DNA from: Treponema sp. UBA1747
GTDB taxonomy: Bacteria > Spirochaetota > Spirochaetia > Treponematales > Treponemataceae
NCBI GenBank assembly: GCA_002315375.1
Contig: DCHR01000046.1
Location: forward strand, 10,534 to 73,743
Reading direction: 5' to 3'
DNA: 63,210 nt
Below, piece after piece: positions 33,839 to 43,700 of this stretch. The notes beneath the pieces were generated by a model. It made no database searches. It saw nothing but the letters and a program-made list of their open reading frames with translations, and was not told the origin of the DNA. A program made the translations under genes and the position numbers. The stretch's first letter is position 1. Each line of letters starts with the position of its first letter.

Positions 33839-34453
33839 ATGATTAAAGAATTTTTACCTTACAATACAGTTCGTAACAATGCCTTGAAACTGGCTCACAA
33901 AATTTATCAGGATGGTTTTATTCCTGATGTTATTTACTGTTCGCTTCGTGGTGGAGCTTACATGGCAAATGTCATCAGCGAATATTTTAAGATTCTTTCA
34001 AAAAAGGAAAAATTTCATCCGGTTCTTTATGCCGGTGTTGTAGCCCGTTCTTATTCAGATATTTCACAGCATACAAAAGTTTATATTGATGGGTGGACAT
34101 ATCCTCCTGAAAACCTTCGTCCTGGAGATAAAATTCTTCTCATTGACGATATTTTTGATTCCGGAAATACAATCAACTGTCTCGTTGAAACTTTGATCAA
34201 TAGCCGTGGTATGCCACGTGAAGATATTAAAGTTGTTGTTCATGATTACAAATATTTCTCATACCACGAAAAACAGCTTCCAATTCAGCCTGATTATTAT
34301 TGCCGCAAGTTTGTAATCAATAATCCTGATGAAAACCGCTGGATTCATTATATGAGTCATGAACTGGTTGGTCTGGAGACTAATGAGCTTGAAGAATATT
34401 ATTATAAAGATGACCCTGAATTAAGAGAAATTCTGAATATTCTGAAAAAATAG
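33839..34453 (+). CDS. Phosphoribosyltransferase (type I PRTase family)
   Basis: The 204-residue protein carries the PRPP-binding motif ILLIDDIFDSGNT (99-111) and an earlier VIYCSLRGGAYMANVI segment that forms the pyrophosphate loop, so it is a type I phosphoribosyltransferase. WTYPPENLRPGDK and the C-terminal FVINNPDENRWIHYMSHEL resemble xanthine/hypoxanthine phosphoribosyltransferases (Gpt/HprT-like), which salvage purine bases to nucleotides. The exact base is not certain. It is a single gene with a leaderless-looking start; the only purine run before the ATG is a short AAGG. Confidence 0.8.
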   Translation: MIKEFLPYNTVRNNALKLAHKIYQDGFIPDVIYCSLRGGAYMANVISEYFKILSKKEKFHPVLYAGVVARSYSDISQHTKVYIDGWTYPPENLRPGDKILLIDDIFDSGNTINCLVETLINSRGMPREDIKVVVHDYKYFSYHEKQLPIQPDYYCRKFVINNPDENRWIHYMSHELVGLETNELEEYYYKDDPELREILNILKK

Positions 34454-34496
34454 ATTTATTGAAACTATTTGGATTTTCAGTGCTTTCTGATTTGAA

Positions 34497-36560
34497 ATGA
34501 AAAAAATTATATCATTCTTTTTTATTGTACTTTTTTCATCATTTCTGTTTTCTGAAATTAAAGTATTAAGTCCGGTTCCCGGAAAATGGGCAAACCGGCA
34601 GATGCTTGTAATTGAATCAGATGACGGCGCTGACTACTTTTATTCCCTCAATGGTGATGATCCGGAGATTTCTGGTTTTGCATATGATGGTCCTGTCCTT
34701 ATTGATATGACAGGGGACATAACTTTGAAAATAACCCGGAATTTTGAAGAAAAAATTGAGGTTTCTTTTTCTGTTCTGCCGGCGTTCCCGGAAGAAGATG
34801 AACAGAGGGCTTTTGTTTATTCATTTTTTGACACAGGCATTTTCAACTATTTTTCAGGTGCAGAAATTAATATCCCTTCATCAATGCGTTACTCTTTTGA
34901 GAAAAAGGCTGAAAATTATAATCCTGGAAAAAAACTTTCATATTCTGAGAAATGTTCTCTTTCACGTTTTCTGCCTTGTACAGTAACTGACGGAAATCTT
35001 TTCTGGCGTTTTATTATCAGGGCTAATCCTAAAGCAACCGGAAGCTTTTCCCGCCGCGACCTGCCGTTTTCTGTAAAAGACTGGAATACTATTGTTTTTG
35101 ATGATAAGAATCTGCTTTTCAGAATAGACAGCGAATACTGGACTATACCTTCATCTCCGCGGACTTTAGACCGTTCTGTCAGTCATGTTGTTTACTGGCA
35201 GTCCATGGATTTTAAGCCGGATAATCCTGTAGAATTTTTTGAACTTCCTCCGGTTCCTTCTCTCAGGAAAGAAACAAATGAAAATGGAAGCGTTTCATTC
35301 TTCCTTGACGGGGATGATTCTTATTCCATGACCATCAGTGAAAAGGATTCCTTCTTTTACGAATTGTATACGGAACTTTGTGCAGATACTTTTACCGGAG
35401 ACTATTTGTCCGATTCTTTCAGAATTGCAGTATATGCTGATTCTGTATATCAGGGTGAATTGAAGGCTGATTATGAAATTGATAAAAGGCTTCCTTCTTT
35501 CCCGGTTTTTACTTCTTCAAATTTCGGTTTCCATGCAAGGGGAACGGTCAGTCTTAATATAAGTACTTCGAAATCAGCAGATTTATATGTGGCCTTAAGC
35601 GATCCTTTTGAGCTGGATAATTCTGAATATGAACAGGGAAATCCGTTGTTTGCATCGGTTAATCCTTCAGTCTTCAAAAAAATGGAAAATAACGTTGACC
35701 TTATTTTACAGTCCAACAGTGATAAACCTGTTTATTATAAAGTAAGGGCATATTCAGTTTCAGGAACTCATATAAGTGACATATCTGAATATGAAGTTAT
35801 TTTGGACAGCTACAGTTTCTATTTCGATTCCGATGCAGATGCACTTGCAGCTGACGGTTCCAAAGATCATCCTTTTACAGAGTTCGGACAGGGATTGGAA
35901 TTGATGAGAAAATCTCGTTCCGTAAATATTTTCATAAAGGGAAATATTAAGGTCCCTAAAGGTAAAAATCAGATTGATTTCAACTGTGATATTCAGGGAT
36001 TAGATGGTGCTTCTATGGAATTCCAGGAAGGTGCATCCTTTGTAGTAAAGAATTCAACGCTTCAGGTTACAGACTGCCGGATTACAAGTAATTCTGTTCC
36101 TTCCAAGGCAACCAATACTCTTATTAAGCTTGAAAACAGCGTTCTTTCCATAAAAAACAGCGACATTTATTATGCCGGAGGTAGAAATGCCACCTTTGCT
36201 GATTGTCAGAATTCTGTACTGATGATTTCAGGTTCAGCAATAACTGTTACTTCGCAGGTTTATGCTTCCTTCCTTTCTGCAAGCAAGTCCCGTTTGTCAT
36301 TAAAAGATAACCGGATTGCTGTGGTTGCAGATACTGCTGTCTGTCTTTCTTTGAGGGAATCAAAAATCAATTCAGAGAAGAACTCTTTCCGTGTTACAGG
36401 AACTATTGGTCGCATTGCCGAATTCTTCGGGACAGAAGGTTCTGTGAATAATTGTGTCCTTAGCGCGGATTTAAAACGTGGTTCTGATGCAGTGCAGCCT
36501 TTCTTTATTGACGATAATTCCAAAATTACAGAAGTATCCAACAGAGTTCAGGGGTTCTAG
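34497..36560 (+). CDS. Secreted protein with chitobiase C-like domain and beta-helix region
   Basis: This 687-residue protein has a signal peptide (1-19, FLFSEIK). An N-terminal domain (about 20-90) with DGADYFYSLNGDDPEISGFAYDGPVLI and GDITLKI is typical of the chitobiase/beta-hexosaminidase C-terminal (CHB_HEX_C) fold. The middle (95-420) is beta-rich with another similar module near 330-420. From about residue 450, FYFDSDADALAADGSKDHPFTEFGQGLE begins a DUF1565-type right-handed beta-helix with repeated short strands (SVNIFIKGNIKVP, ASMEFQEGASFVVKNSTLQVTDC, SVLSIKNSDIYYAGG, SRLSLKDNRIAVV). No catalytic site is evident. It is probably a surface or periplasmic binding or structural protein. 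rnhB begins directly after its stop. Confidence 0.65.
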   Translation: MKKIISFFFIVLFSSFLFSEIKVLSPVPGKWANRQMLVIESDDGADYFYSLNGDDPEISGFAYDGPVLIDMTGDITLKITRNFEEKIEVSFSVLPAFPEEDEQRAFVYSFFDTGIFNYFSGAEINIPSSMRYSFEKKAENYNPGKKLSYSEKCSLSRFLPCTVTDGNLFWRFIIRANPKATGSFSRRDLPFSVKDWNTIVFDDKNLLFRIDSEYWTIPSSPRTLDRSVSHVVYWQSMDFKPDNPVEFFELPPVPSLRKETNENGSVSFFLDGDDSYSMTISEKDSFFYELYTELCADTFTGDYLSDSFRIAVYADSVYQGELKADYEIDKRLPSFPVFTSSNFGFHARGTVSLNISTSKSADLYVALSDPFELDNSEYEQGNPLFASVNPSVFKKMENNVDLILQSNSDKPVYYKVRAYSVSGTHISDISEYEVILDSYSFYFDSDADALAADGSKDHPFTEFGQGLELMRKSRSVNIFIKGNIKVPKGKNQIDFNCDIQGLDGASMEFQEGASFVVKNSTLQVTDCRITSNSVPSKATNTLIKLENSVLSIKNSDIYYAGGRNATFADCQNSVLMISGSAITVTSQVYASFLSASKSRLSLKDNRIAVVADTAVCLSLRESKINSEKNSFRVTGTIGRIAEFFGTEGSVNNCVLSADLKRGSDAVQPFFIDDNSKITEVSNRVQGF

Positions 36561-37148
36561 GTGGTTCTGACAATTGGTTTTGATGAGGCGGGGCGAGGTC
36601 CTTTGGCAGGTCCTGTTGCTGCAGCCTGTGTTATTTTACCTTCTGATTTTCCCTTCGAGCTTTTGAACGATTCAAAAAAACTTTCCGAAAAAAAACGGAT
36701 TGCGGCTGAAAAAGAAATAAAAGAAAAAGCCTTGTGGGGAATCGGACTTGTAGATCACCAGAAAATTGATGAAATCAATATTCTTCAGGCAAGTCTTCTT
36801 GCAATGAAACTGGCTTTTATCGAACTAAATGAAAAACTTCCTTCCTGGTGCAGTCAGAATAATATTCCTGCCGGGGAAATTGAACTGGACGGAATAACTG
36901 ACGGAACAAAGATTCCGGATGTTTCTTTTAAATGCAGGGCAGAACCTAAGGCTGACGGAAAGTATTATGAAGTGATGGCTGCCAGCATTCTGGCAAAGAC
37001 TTGTCGTGACAGGATAATGCTTGAGTACGATAAGCTTTATCCTCTTTATGGATATGCAAAACATAAGGGCTATCCGACAAAAGCTCACATGGATATTTGC
37101 CGGGAAATCGGTCCTTCACCGATTCAGCGCCTTACTTTCAAATATTAA
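36561..37148 (+). CDS. rnhB: Ribonuclease HII
   Basis: RNase HII nicks the RNA strand of RNA-DNA hybrids and starts removal of misincorporated ribonucleotides. The 195-residue protein begins with the family motif TIGFDEAGRGPLAGPV, giving catalytic Asp8 and Glu9. Later ELDGITDGTKIP supplies the third acidic residue, and AASILAKTCRDRIM the fourth Asp. YGYAKHKGYPTKAH is the conserved C-terminal motif. The GTG start follows the upstream stop codon with no gap, so translation is coupled to the beta-helix protein. The gene ends 5 bases from the convergent PUR gene. Confidence 0.95.
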   Translation: MVLTIGFDEAGRGPLAGPVAAACVILPSDFPFELLNDSKKLSEKKRIAAEKEIKEKALWGIGLVDHQKIDEINILQASLLAMKLAFIELNEKLPSWCSQNNIPAGEIELDGITDGTKIPDVSFKCRAEPKADGKYYEVMAASILAKTCRDRIMLEYDKLYPLYGYAKHKGYPTKAHMDICREIGPSPIQRLTFKY

Positions 37149-37153
37149 AAAGA

Positions 37154-37567
37154 TTATTCTTCTGAGTTTTCTGATTCAACAGGTTCCGCAGCAGCTCTTT
37201 TTGAAACTACGTGGATACGTCCTGTTTTCTTTGCTCCTTCAGCTTTAGGAGCTTCATCTGCTTTTACACGGTAAACTTTTTTTGCAGCATTCTTTTCTTT
37301 TGCTTCTTTCTTTTCGCGTGCTGCTTTCTGACGGTTTTTGTGGTCTTTTTCAATGAAATTCAGAGATTTTTCCATTCCCTGGAAGAATTTCTGCATATCT
37401 TCAGCAAAAATAGCAATCTGATGACGGTCAAAATCTCCGCCGTCCTTGCTTTTGCTTTCTACAATCTGAAGAAATACATCTCCAGTTCTGTTTTCTTTAA
37501 CGTTGAAAAAATAAGATCTGTTGTCTAATGTTACCTGAGTGGTGAAAAGTTCTCCGCGAGCTCCCAT
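37154..37567 (-). CDS. PUR-domain nucleic-acid-binding protein (BpuR-like)
   Basis: The first ~80 residues (MGARGELFTTQVTLDNRSYFFNVKEN..., with GDVFLQIVESKSKDGGDFDRHQIAIFAEDMQKFF) match the bacterial PUR-alpha domain (DUF3276), known in Borrelia as BpuR, a DNA- and RNA-binding regulator. The remaining ~55 residues are a low-complexity, Lys/Ala-rich tail (RQKAAREKKEAKEKNAAKK) ending in an acidic stretch. The tail would add non-specific nucleic-acid affinity. The protein has a leader of about 70 bases and an AAGGAG site, so it is not leaderless. It could be a global post-transcriptional regulator in this organism. Confidence 0.82.
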   Translation of the reverse strand: MGARGELFTTQVTLDNRSYFFNVKENRTGDVFLQIVESKSKDGGDFDRHQIAIFAEDMQKFFQGMEKSLNFIEKDHKNRQKAAREKKEAKEKNAAKKVYRVKADEAPKAEGAKKTGRIHVVSKRAAAEPVESENSEE

Positions 37568-37711
37568 AGTGGTCTCCTTATAAAATAAAGTTACGGGAAA
37601 GTCTTAAAATGCGAAGTCCTTCCCTTGAAATAGTATGAAAACAATATCATTTAATGAAATATAATGCAACAAGTAAGGGTTCTGTTTGTCAGAAAACCAT
37701 ATTCCTGCGGG

Positions 37712-38902
37712 TTATTTATTTCCATTAAAAGTATTGTTTATTTCCTTTACAGCTTCAAAAAGTGCATCAATGTCTTCGGTTCTGGTAAGCGGTCCAAAAC
37801 TGAACCTTACTGCTGTTTCACGAATGTCGGCTGGAACCTGCATTGCTTCAAGAACCGGCCTGCTGGCTTTTTTATTTGAACAGGCACTTCCTGTTGAAAT
37901 GCAGAAACCTTTTGCATCCAGTGCACGGAGCATAACCTGACCCGGAATATTTTTGAAGGCTGCCTGAAGCACATATGGAGAAAAAAGACCGGAATTTTCA
38001 GGATTTGTTCTTCCTTCCGGAACAATCGAACATCCTTTCAATTCTGACAGCTTTTCAATAAGGTCAGTCATTTTGTTTTTCATTAATGAATAGTGTTCAA
38101 AGGCTTCTTTGTTGCTTTCTTTGATGAAATGCTTTTCCAGGACTTTGGAAAATGCAAGGGCACCAAAAACATTTTCGGTTCCGCTTCTTATGCCTTTTTC
38201 CTGGCCGCCGCCACGAAGGAAAGATTCCTGCGCGTCTTTAAGATACAAAATTCCAATCCCTCTTGGTCCGCAGATTTTATGGGCGCTGAAAGCGGCGCTG
38301 TCAATTCCCGGATAGGAGATATCAAAAGGTATTTTTCCGGCAGCCTGGACACAGTCTATGTGAAGTTTTGGACGGCGTTTTCCCTTTGTTTTTTCTGCGA
38401 TGATGTCCGCTATTTCCTTTACAGGCTGAATGATTCCGGTTTCGTTGTTTACTGCCATTATGCAGACCAGATGAGTGTCTTCATGTTCTGTAAGGGCATC
38501 TGCCACAGTTTCCGGTGTAATAATGCCAAGTTTATTTGCTTTGAGTGGTACAACTTTCCATCCGCATTTTACAAGCATCTGGGCCTGTTCTCTGATGGCA
38601 GGATGTTCGATTGTACTGATAAGAACTGTTCCCTTTACCGGTTTTGTTAAAACAGAGAGAAGTGCAATCTGGTCGCTTTCGGTCCCGCCTGATGTAAAGA
38701 AAACTGATTCAGGTTTTACACCGAGAGTAGCAGCGCAGGAAACTCTGGCTTTTTCAAGAAGATCTTTTGCTTCTTTTCCGGCTTTATGTGAACTTGACGG
38801 GTTTCCCCAGTTTTCAAGAGTCTCATTCAAAGCTTCGGTAAGAAGTTGTTTATCCTGGGGACTTGTTGCAGCCCAGTCGAAATAGCGTGAAATATCAGTC
38901 AT
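37712..38902 (-). CDS. Cysteine desulfurase (NifS/IscS-like)
   Basis: These PLP enzymes take sulfur from cysteine for Fe-S clusters and thiolated tRNAs. The 396-residue protein starts YFDWAATSPQ and shows GNPSSSHKAGKEA, FTSGGTESD, the PLP-lysine motif FSAHKICGPRGIG, RGGGQEKGIRSGTEN and the mobile-loop cysteine in STGSACSNKK. The short SACSNKK loop differs from the SSGSACTS of IscS and is closer to NifS-like desulfurases. It begins 2 bases after the aroB stop on the minus strand, so the two are co-transcribed. No IscU or other Fe-S assembly gene is adjacent. Confidence 0.88.
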   Translation of the reverse strand: MTDISRYFDWAATSPQDKQLLTEALNETLENWGNPSSSHKAGKEAKDLLEKARVSCAATLGVKPESVFFTSGGTESDQIALLSVLTKPVKGTVLISTIEHPAIREQAQMLVKCGWKVVPLKANKLGIITPETVADALTEHEDTHLVCIMAVNNETGIIQPVKEIADIIAEKTKGKRRPKLHIDCVQAAGKIPFDISYPGIDSAAFSAHKICGPRGIGILYLKDAQESFLRGGGQEKGIRSGTENVFGALAFSKVLEKHFIKESNKEAFEHYSLMKNKMTDLIEKLSELKGCSIVPEGRTNPENSGLFSPYVLQAAFKNIPGQVMLRALDAKGFCISTGSACSNKKASRPVLEAMQVPADIRETAVRFSFGPLTRTEDIDALFEAVKEINNTFNGNK

Positions 38903-38904
38903 GA

Positions 38905-40020
38905 TTATTTAAAAGCAAGAAGAATGTCTTTGTCTTCGATTTCGGAAATAAAGGTATCGCAGAGTCCTTTCTGAAGGATAACGCGAATTTTGTTTGATTC
39001 ATTCTTTTTGTCCATTCGCATAACTTCAATGAATCTTTCGCCGATGCCACCGCCTCGTACAAGCTGTGGAACTGATGAACAGTCAAAATCGTATTTACGA
39101 AGAAGGTCAAATATTTCTTCTTTATAGGAATTCATACAGAAATCTTTAATGGCACTTAATTCGGCCATGCGTCCGATTCCCCATGCAACAGCTTCCCCAT
39201 GAGTAATGTTTCCAAGTCCGCAGATGGTTTCATAGGCATGGCCGAAGGTGTGTCCCAGGTTCAGGAAAGCGCGTTCACCTTTTTCTGTAAAGTCTTTTTC
39301 TACAATGCGTCCTTTTGCTTCTACACAGGCAGGAATGACTTTCATAAGTGTTTCTCTGTCTCTTGCCAGAACCTTTTCGCTTTCATCTTTCAGGATTTTG
39401 TAAAGGTCTTTATCAAAAAGAATAGCGGTCTTAAGGACTTCTCCAAGCCCTGATTTGAACTGATTTTCAGGAAGATACTGAATGAATTCAGGAAAATATG
39501 AAAGTTTTGCTGCCGGATAGAAGGTTCCGATCATATTTTTGTAGTTTGAAAGATCACAACCGGTTTTTCCGCCTACAGAAGCATCAACCATAGCAAGAAG
39601 GGTTGTTGGAACAAATTCAACTTTTACGCCGCGTTTGAAAATCGAAGCGGCAAAAGCGGTAATATCGCAGATAACTCCTCCACCAATTCCAACAAAGATG
39701 TCCTTTCTGTTGAAACCATATGAAAGGGCAGTAGTAATTATTTCGAGAACGGTATCAATTGTTTTGTATTTTTCTCCGGATCCGAGAATAAGGAGACTGT
39801 CGTTTCCGCATTTGCCATCATCAAATTTCTGGACAAAATTTTCCATACAGGGAAGAGTTCCGACTGTTGAGTCTGTGACAAAGAAATAGCGGGCTCCTTT
39901 GTCTTCTCCCGGTTTGTAAAGGGAAACAAGGTCAGGAATTCCGTCATAGAAAGTGATTTTTGAACTTTCAGTACCCGAATAAATAGCTGGATAATTGATT
40001 TGAAAAGTTGATGATTCCAT
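38905..40020 (-). CDS. aroB: 3-dehydroquinate synthase
   Basis: AroB cyclises DAHP to 3-dehydroquinate, the second step of the shikimate pathway, with NAD and a divalent metal. The 371-residue protein has the NAD-binding IFVGIGGGVICDITAFAASIFKRGV, the family core PTTLLAMVDASVGGKTGCD, LGEVLKTAILFD and the metal-ligand histidines in NLGHTFGHAYE and HGEAVAWG. The start codon lies within a 21-base perfect palindrome and just behind a promoter, so translation from a leaderless mRNA is likely. The cysteine desulfurase follows after 2 bases. Confidence 0.94.
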   Translation of the reverse strand: MESSTFQINYPAIYSGTESSKITFYDGIPDLVSLYKPGEDKGARYFFVTDSTVGTLPCMENFVQKFDDGKCGNDSLLILGSGEKYKTIDTVLEIITTALSYGFNRKDIFVGIGGGVICDITAFAASIFKRGVKVEFVPTTLLAMVDASVGGKTGCDLSNYKNMIGTFYPAAKLSYFPEFIQYLPENQFKSGLGEVLKTAILFDKDLYKILKDESEKVLARDRETLMKVIPACVEAKGRIVEKDFTEKGERAFLNLGHTFGHAYETICGLGNITHGEAVAWGIGRMAELSAIKDFCMNSYKEEIFDLLRKYDFDCSSVPQLVRGGGIGERFIEVMRMDKKNESNKIRVILQKGLCDTFISEIEDKDILLAFK

Positions 40021-40058
40021 AATGGAATCATTTTAATGTTTTTAATGTGGTTTTACAA
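40011..40058 (-). promoter_or_regulatory. aroB promoter with start-codon palindrome
   Basis: On the minus strand TTGTAA (40058-40053), a 17-base spacer and TAAAAT (40035-40030) precede the aroB ATG by 9 bases with no Shine-Dalgarno. A perfect palindrome with 10-base arms ATGATTCCAT (40011-40020) and ATGGAATCAT (40022-40031) around a single base covers the end of the -10, the transcription start and the start codon. Confidence 0.6.
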
Positions 40059-40064
40059 TAAAAC

Positions 40065-40670
40065 TTAGTAGGTAGAATCCATGGATTTGAGTTCTTCCTG
40101 AACTTTTTCCAGACGGGTGATTTCTCTTTTCAGCATTTTTTCGTAATTCAGTTCGCCGGTTTTGATTCTTTCCCGTTCATCTTCCCAATTCTGTTTTTCG
40201 GTAACAAAAAGGAAATTGAATTTGGTTTCATTTGCTTTTTCGCACCAGAGTTTTGCTTCCTGCCAGTAATATAATCCGGCTTTATAACAACTCAGGGCTT
40301 TTTCAATGTTCCGGAGGTATTCTTCTTTCCAGGGGGCATCATAAAAATTTGCAGTTTTTTTGTCATAAGTTCTGCCCAGGCGCAGATGCTGTTCAATGAG
40401 CTTAAGATTTATGTGCATCTGGAACAGATATCTGTATTTTTCCCATTGTTTCTCATCGGTTACCTTGAAATCGGCAAACTGAGGGTTGCAGAAGTCAGCC
40501 TGGGCGGCTTTTTCAAGCCAGTATATGTTTTCGATACAATCGTCAGGGTACTGCTGGTAGTGAACATGGTAAAGTTTATAAAAATCTTCCTTGTATTTTA
40601 CCATGTAGGCTGAAGCCTGTGAGAAAACTAAAAAAAACATCAGAACAGTAAGAAAAAACTTCTTCATCAT
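40065..40670 (-). CDS. Secreted protein of unknown function
   Basis: The 201-residue product begins with a signal peptide (MMKKFFLTVLMFFLVFSQASA, cleaved near residue 21). The mature part is mostly helical and rich in Tyr, Trp, Lys and Glu, with segments such as YWLEKAAQADFCNPQFADF, WEKYRYLFQMHINLKLIEQHLRLG and NIEKALSCYKAGLYYWQEAKLW that resemble degenerate TPR-like helix pairs, and a C-terminal coiled coil (EKMLKREITRLEKVQEELKS). I do not recognise the family. It has no Shine-Dalgarno and is separated from aroB by 44 bases that contain the aroB promoter. Confidence 0.6.
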   Translation of the reverse strand: MMKKFFLTVLMFFLVFSQASAYMVKYKEDFYKLYHVHYQQYPDDCIENIYWLEKAAQADFCNPQFADFKVTDEKQWEKYRYLFQMHINLKLIEQHLRLGRTYDKKTANFYDAPWKEEYLRNIEKALSCYKAGLYYWQEAKLWCEKANETKFNFLFVTEKQNWEDERERIKTGELNYEKMLKREITRLEKVQEELKSMDSTY

Positions 40671-40738
40671 CTATTTTTCGGAATTTTATAACCTTTTTCT
40701 TAGATGATTTTTTTTTATTTGAAAATTTATTACAATAC

Positions 40739-43700
40739 ATGGTATTGAAAACTAAAATTAGGGATATTGTATCTATTGGCATTTTTTTCATTCTCGTCTC
40801 TGCTGCGGCATTTCTTGTACGCCCTGTGTACGAAGAAATTTCACGTGGAGTTCTGCTTTATGCCCGGGAATTGAAAGAAAATGTTGAAAATCAGTTTTCA
40901 ATCAGAATTTCCTATAAATCGCTTTCACCTTCAGTTTTGTCTTCTGTTAATGTTCGCGGAGTTTATATTACTACGACTGATGATGAACAGATTGCCTCTG
41001 TAAATAAAATCCGTCTTGATTATAAACTTCTGAGACTTTTAAAAGGAGATTTTGCCGGAGGTTTCAGTTCCCTTGTAATTGACGGCGTTGATGTTTCAGG
41101 AAGTAATCTGACAGAACTGATAAAAAGGAACCAGAAAACCGGTGCTGGTAATCAGGATAAAAAATCAAATCCTGATAATTTCAAATTTGATCCTTCAATG
41201 GTGTTTTCAGATTTTCCTTTCAATATTCATTTTAAAAATCTTCATGCTACTTATGAACAGGGAGATATAAAGGGCGAGGGTTCTGTCCGGAAAATGGATT
41301 TTGTTTATAACAATAAAACCCGGCAGTTCAACCTTAATGCCAATGCTTTTGCAAAACTGGGCTATAAAAACCAGGAATATTCAGGCAATCTGGATTTCGA
41401 AGGAAAACTTTTTGAAGGTTTTGAAAGTTCAAATGCAAGTCTTACTCTTAATGGACTTACTGACGGGAATCTGAAACTGAACAAAATGAATTTCCTTTTT
41501 TCGTACAGTAATAATCAGATTTCCTGTTCTTCAATAAAAAGTACATTTCCCCTTGGTCTTTTTGCTTCTTACAGTTTTGATACGGGATCAATTAATGCAA
41601 AAATTAAAACAAGTGATCTGTCTTTTTCTGAAGTTTTCCAGATTTCCAGAAGAACGGAGCTTTACAAAAAATACGGAAAATTAAAGTTCACAACAGATTC
41701 AAAAGCAACTTTTAATCCAGCAACAAAAGAATTGTTTTATTCTACCGAAACCAGTGCTATGCTGCCTTCGAATCTGGTACCTTCCGGAGCTCTGGCTTCA
41801 GTTACTCTTTCGGGAAACGACAAATCGGTTCAAATCCAGAATGTGTCTCTTCTGGGACCAGATTTTGATCTGGCAGGGGACTTGAATTTTGATTTTACAG
41901 ATATGAATCTGTCAGGGTATGTTGATGTAAAGAAAGTGCAGGTTCCTGGCGGGCCGGTTATTTCTTCAGAAATCTATATTGATCCTTTGAATAAAGGCTT
42001 CCTGGCATTTATTCCCCAGCTTTTTATTGATGAAAATGCTCTGACTGCTCTTCAGCTTATGGCAGTTCCAAATAAAGATTCTTTTGATTTTAATATTGAA
42101 GGATATGATTACTCTCATTTTGAAGCAGATACACCGGGAAAGATAGCAGCTGACGGAAGTTTCCTGTTTGACGAAAAATTTCTGCAGACATCTCTTTCTG
42201 CAAATAGTTTCTTTCTTGACAGTGCATTAAAATTCGGTCTGTCTTTCATGCCGCCGGAAACAAGAAATCAGATGGAAAAGATGGTTTCAAAGACTTCAGA
42301 TTTCATGTTCTCGGCTGATGCTTATCTGTCTACAGATTTATCATCGGTTTCTTATAATGTGCCGTATATTCTTCTGGCTAATACCCAGAAAGAAAGCCAG
42401 GCTTTGCTGGTTTCTCTTGATGGAACAGATAAAAGTGTTTCCTTAAGTCAGGCAGATTTGATTTTTGGAAAACAGGCATACCATGCTTCCGGCTCTGTAG
42501 ACTTCCTCAAGGATGTGGGGGAAATGTTCATGATCCTGGATCTGAACGCCGGAGACATTCCGTACCATTTTGCAGGGACTCTTGCAAACAAGGTTTTCGA
42601 TCTGAATGGTGATTACAATACTTCACTCCGGCTGGATTTTTCTAAAAAAGAACTTTTCGAAGGACAGGTTGCATTTGATAATCTTCCGGTTTCCATAAAT
42701 GAAAACTCAATCCTTACTTCTTTGAACAGTGATATTTCTTATTCAGAAGCGGACGGTATTTCTGTAAATTTGAACAGAATAGAAATTGAAGATACCGGAA
42801 ATCAGCTTGGAATTAAGCCTCATTTAATAATGAGCGGTAATGTAAGCAACATCGGGGCTCGTCTGGATTCAATAGTTTATTCTGATTTGTATTCACAACT
42901 GGAAGGTTCTGCTGACGCTTTTGTTACAATGTCTGAAAACATTCTGGAAGGGGCGGGGTTAAAAGTAAGCCTGAAAAATCCTCTAACAGAAGAATCTGTT
43001 TCCCTGAATGCGGATGTTGCAAATCCCGGAAAACTTGCCTTTGATTTGAACTCTTTCCTGAAGGAATTCTATATAGATTCTTCTGTTAACCTCAATCATT
43101 TCAATATGAACCGCTTCACCCGTGTTAAATCCAACAATAATGAAATGACAGCTTCCCTTTATATCAGTGGAACTCCGGAGCATCCTTACATTTCTGCCGG
43201 ACTTGATAATCTTTCTCTTCTGGCCTCTGGTGAAGTTATGCGAATGTCCGGTTCTGCAATTCTTGAAGACAGGGACATCATTGTCAATGAATACAAATTC
43301 AAAATGGGATCTTTTGAAATCAATAATGTATCCGGAAATATTTCTCTGGAAAATTATACCGGTTTCGTAAATGCAGTTCTGGATGCGAAAATGATGGAAG
43401 ATAACCTTCATTCATCCATGGTTCTTGAAATTAGTGATGTAAAAAAAGAACCTGGATTCAGCATTCCGACAGCCTTTACAATGAATCTCCATACAGATGA
43501 ACTTGGTGGTTCATTCATAAAGAAACCGTCGGAATTTTCTCTTTCATGTTTTTATTCAGAAGACGGAATCAATATTATTTCTTCGGATAATTTAGGTTTG
43601 TTTGCTTCCTTCTCTCCAAACGGTGCCCTTTACGCAGTAATGGCAAGTGAAGGTTATGCATCAATGAAATTTGACGGTTTCTACAATAAAAAAGCAGGGA

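Noticed and set aside
42983..43411. 142-residue minus-strand frame inside tamB, and similar long shadows (for example 38093-38650, 45208-45735, 12860-13309)
   Set aside because: They lie opposite strongly supported genes, have no ribosome binding site and read as low-complexity Phe/Ser/Ile-rich translations typical of antisense frames in AT-rich DNA.
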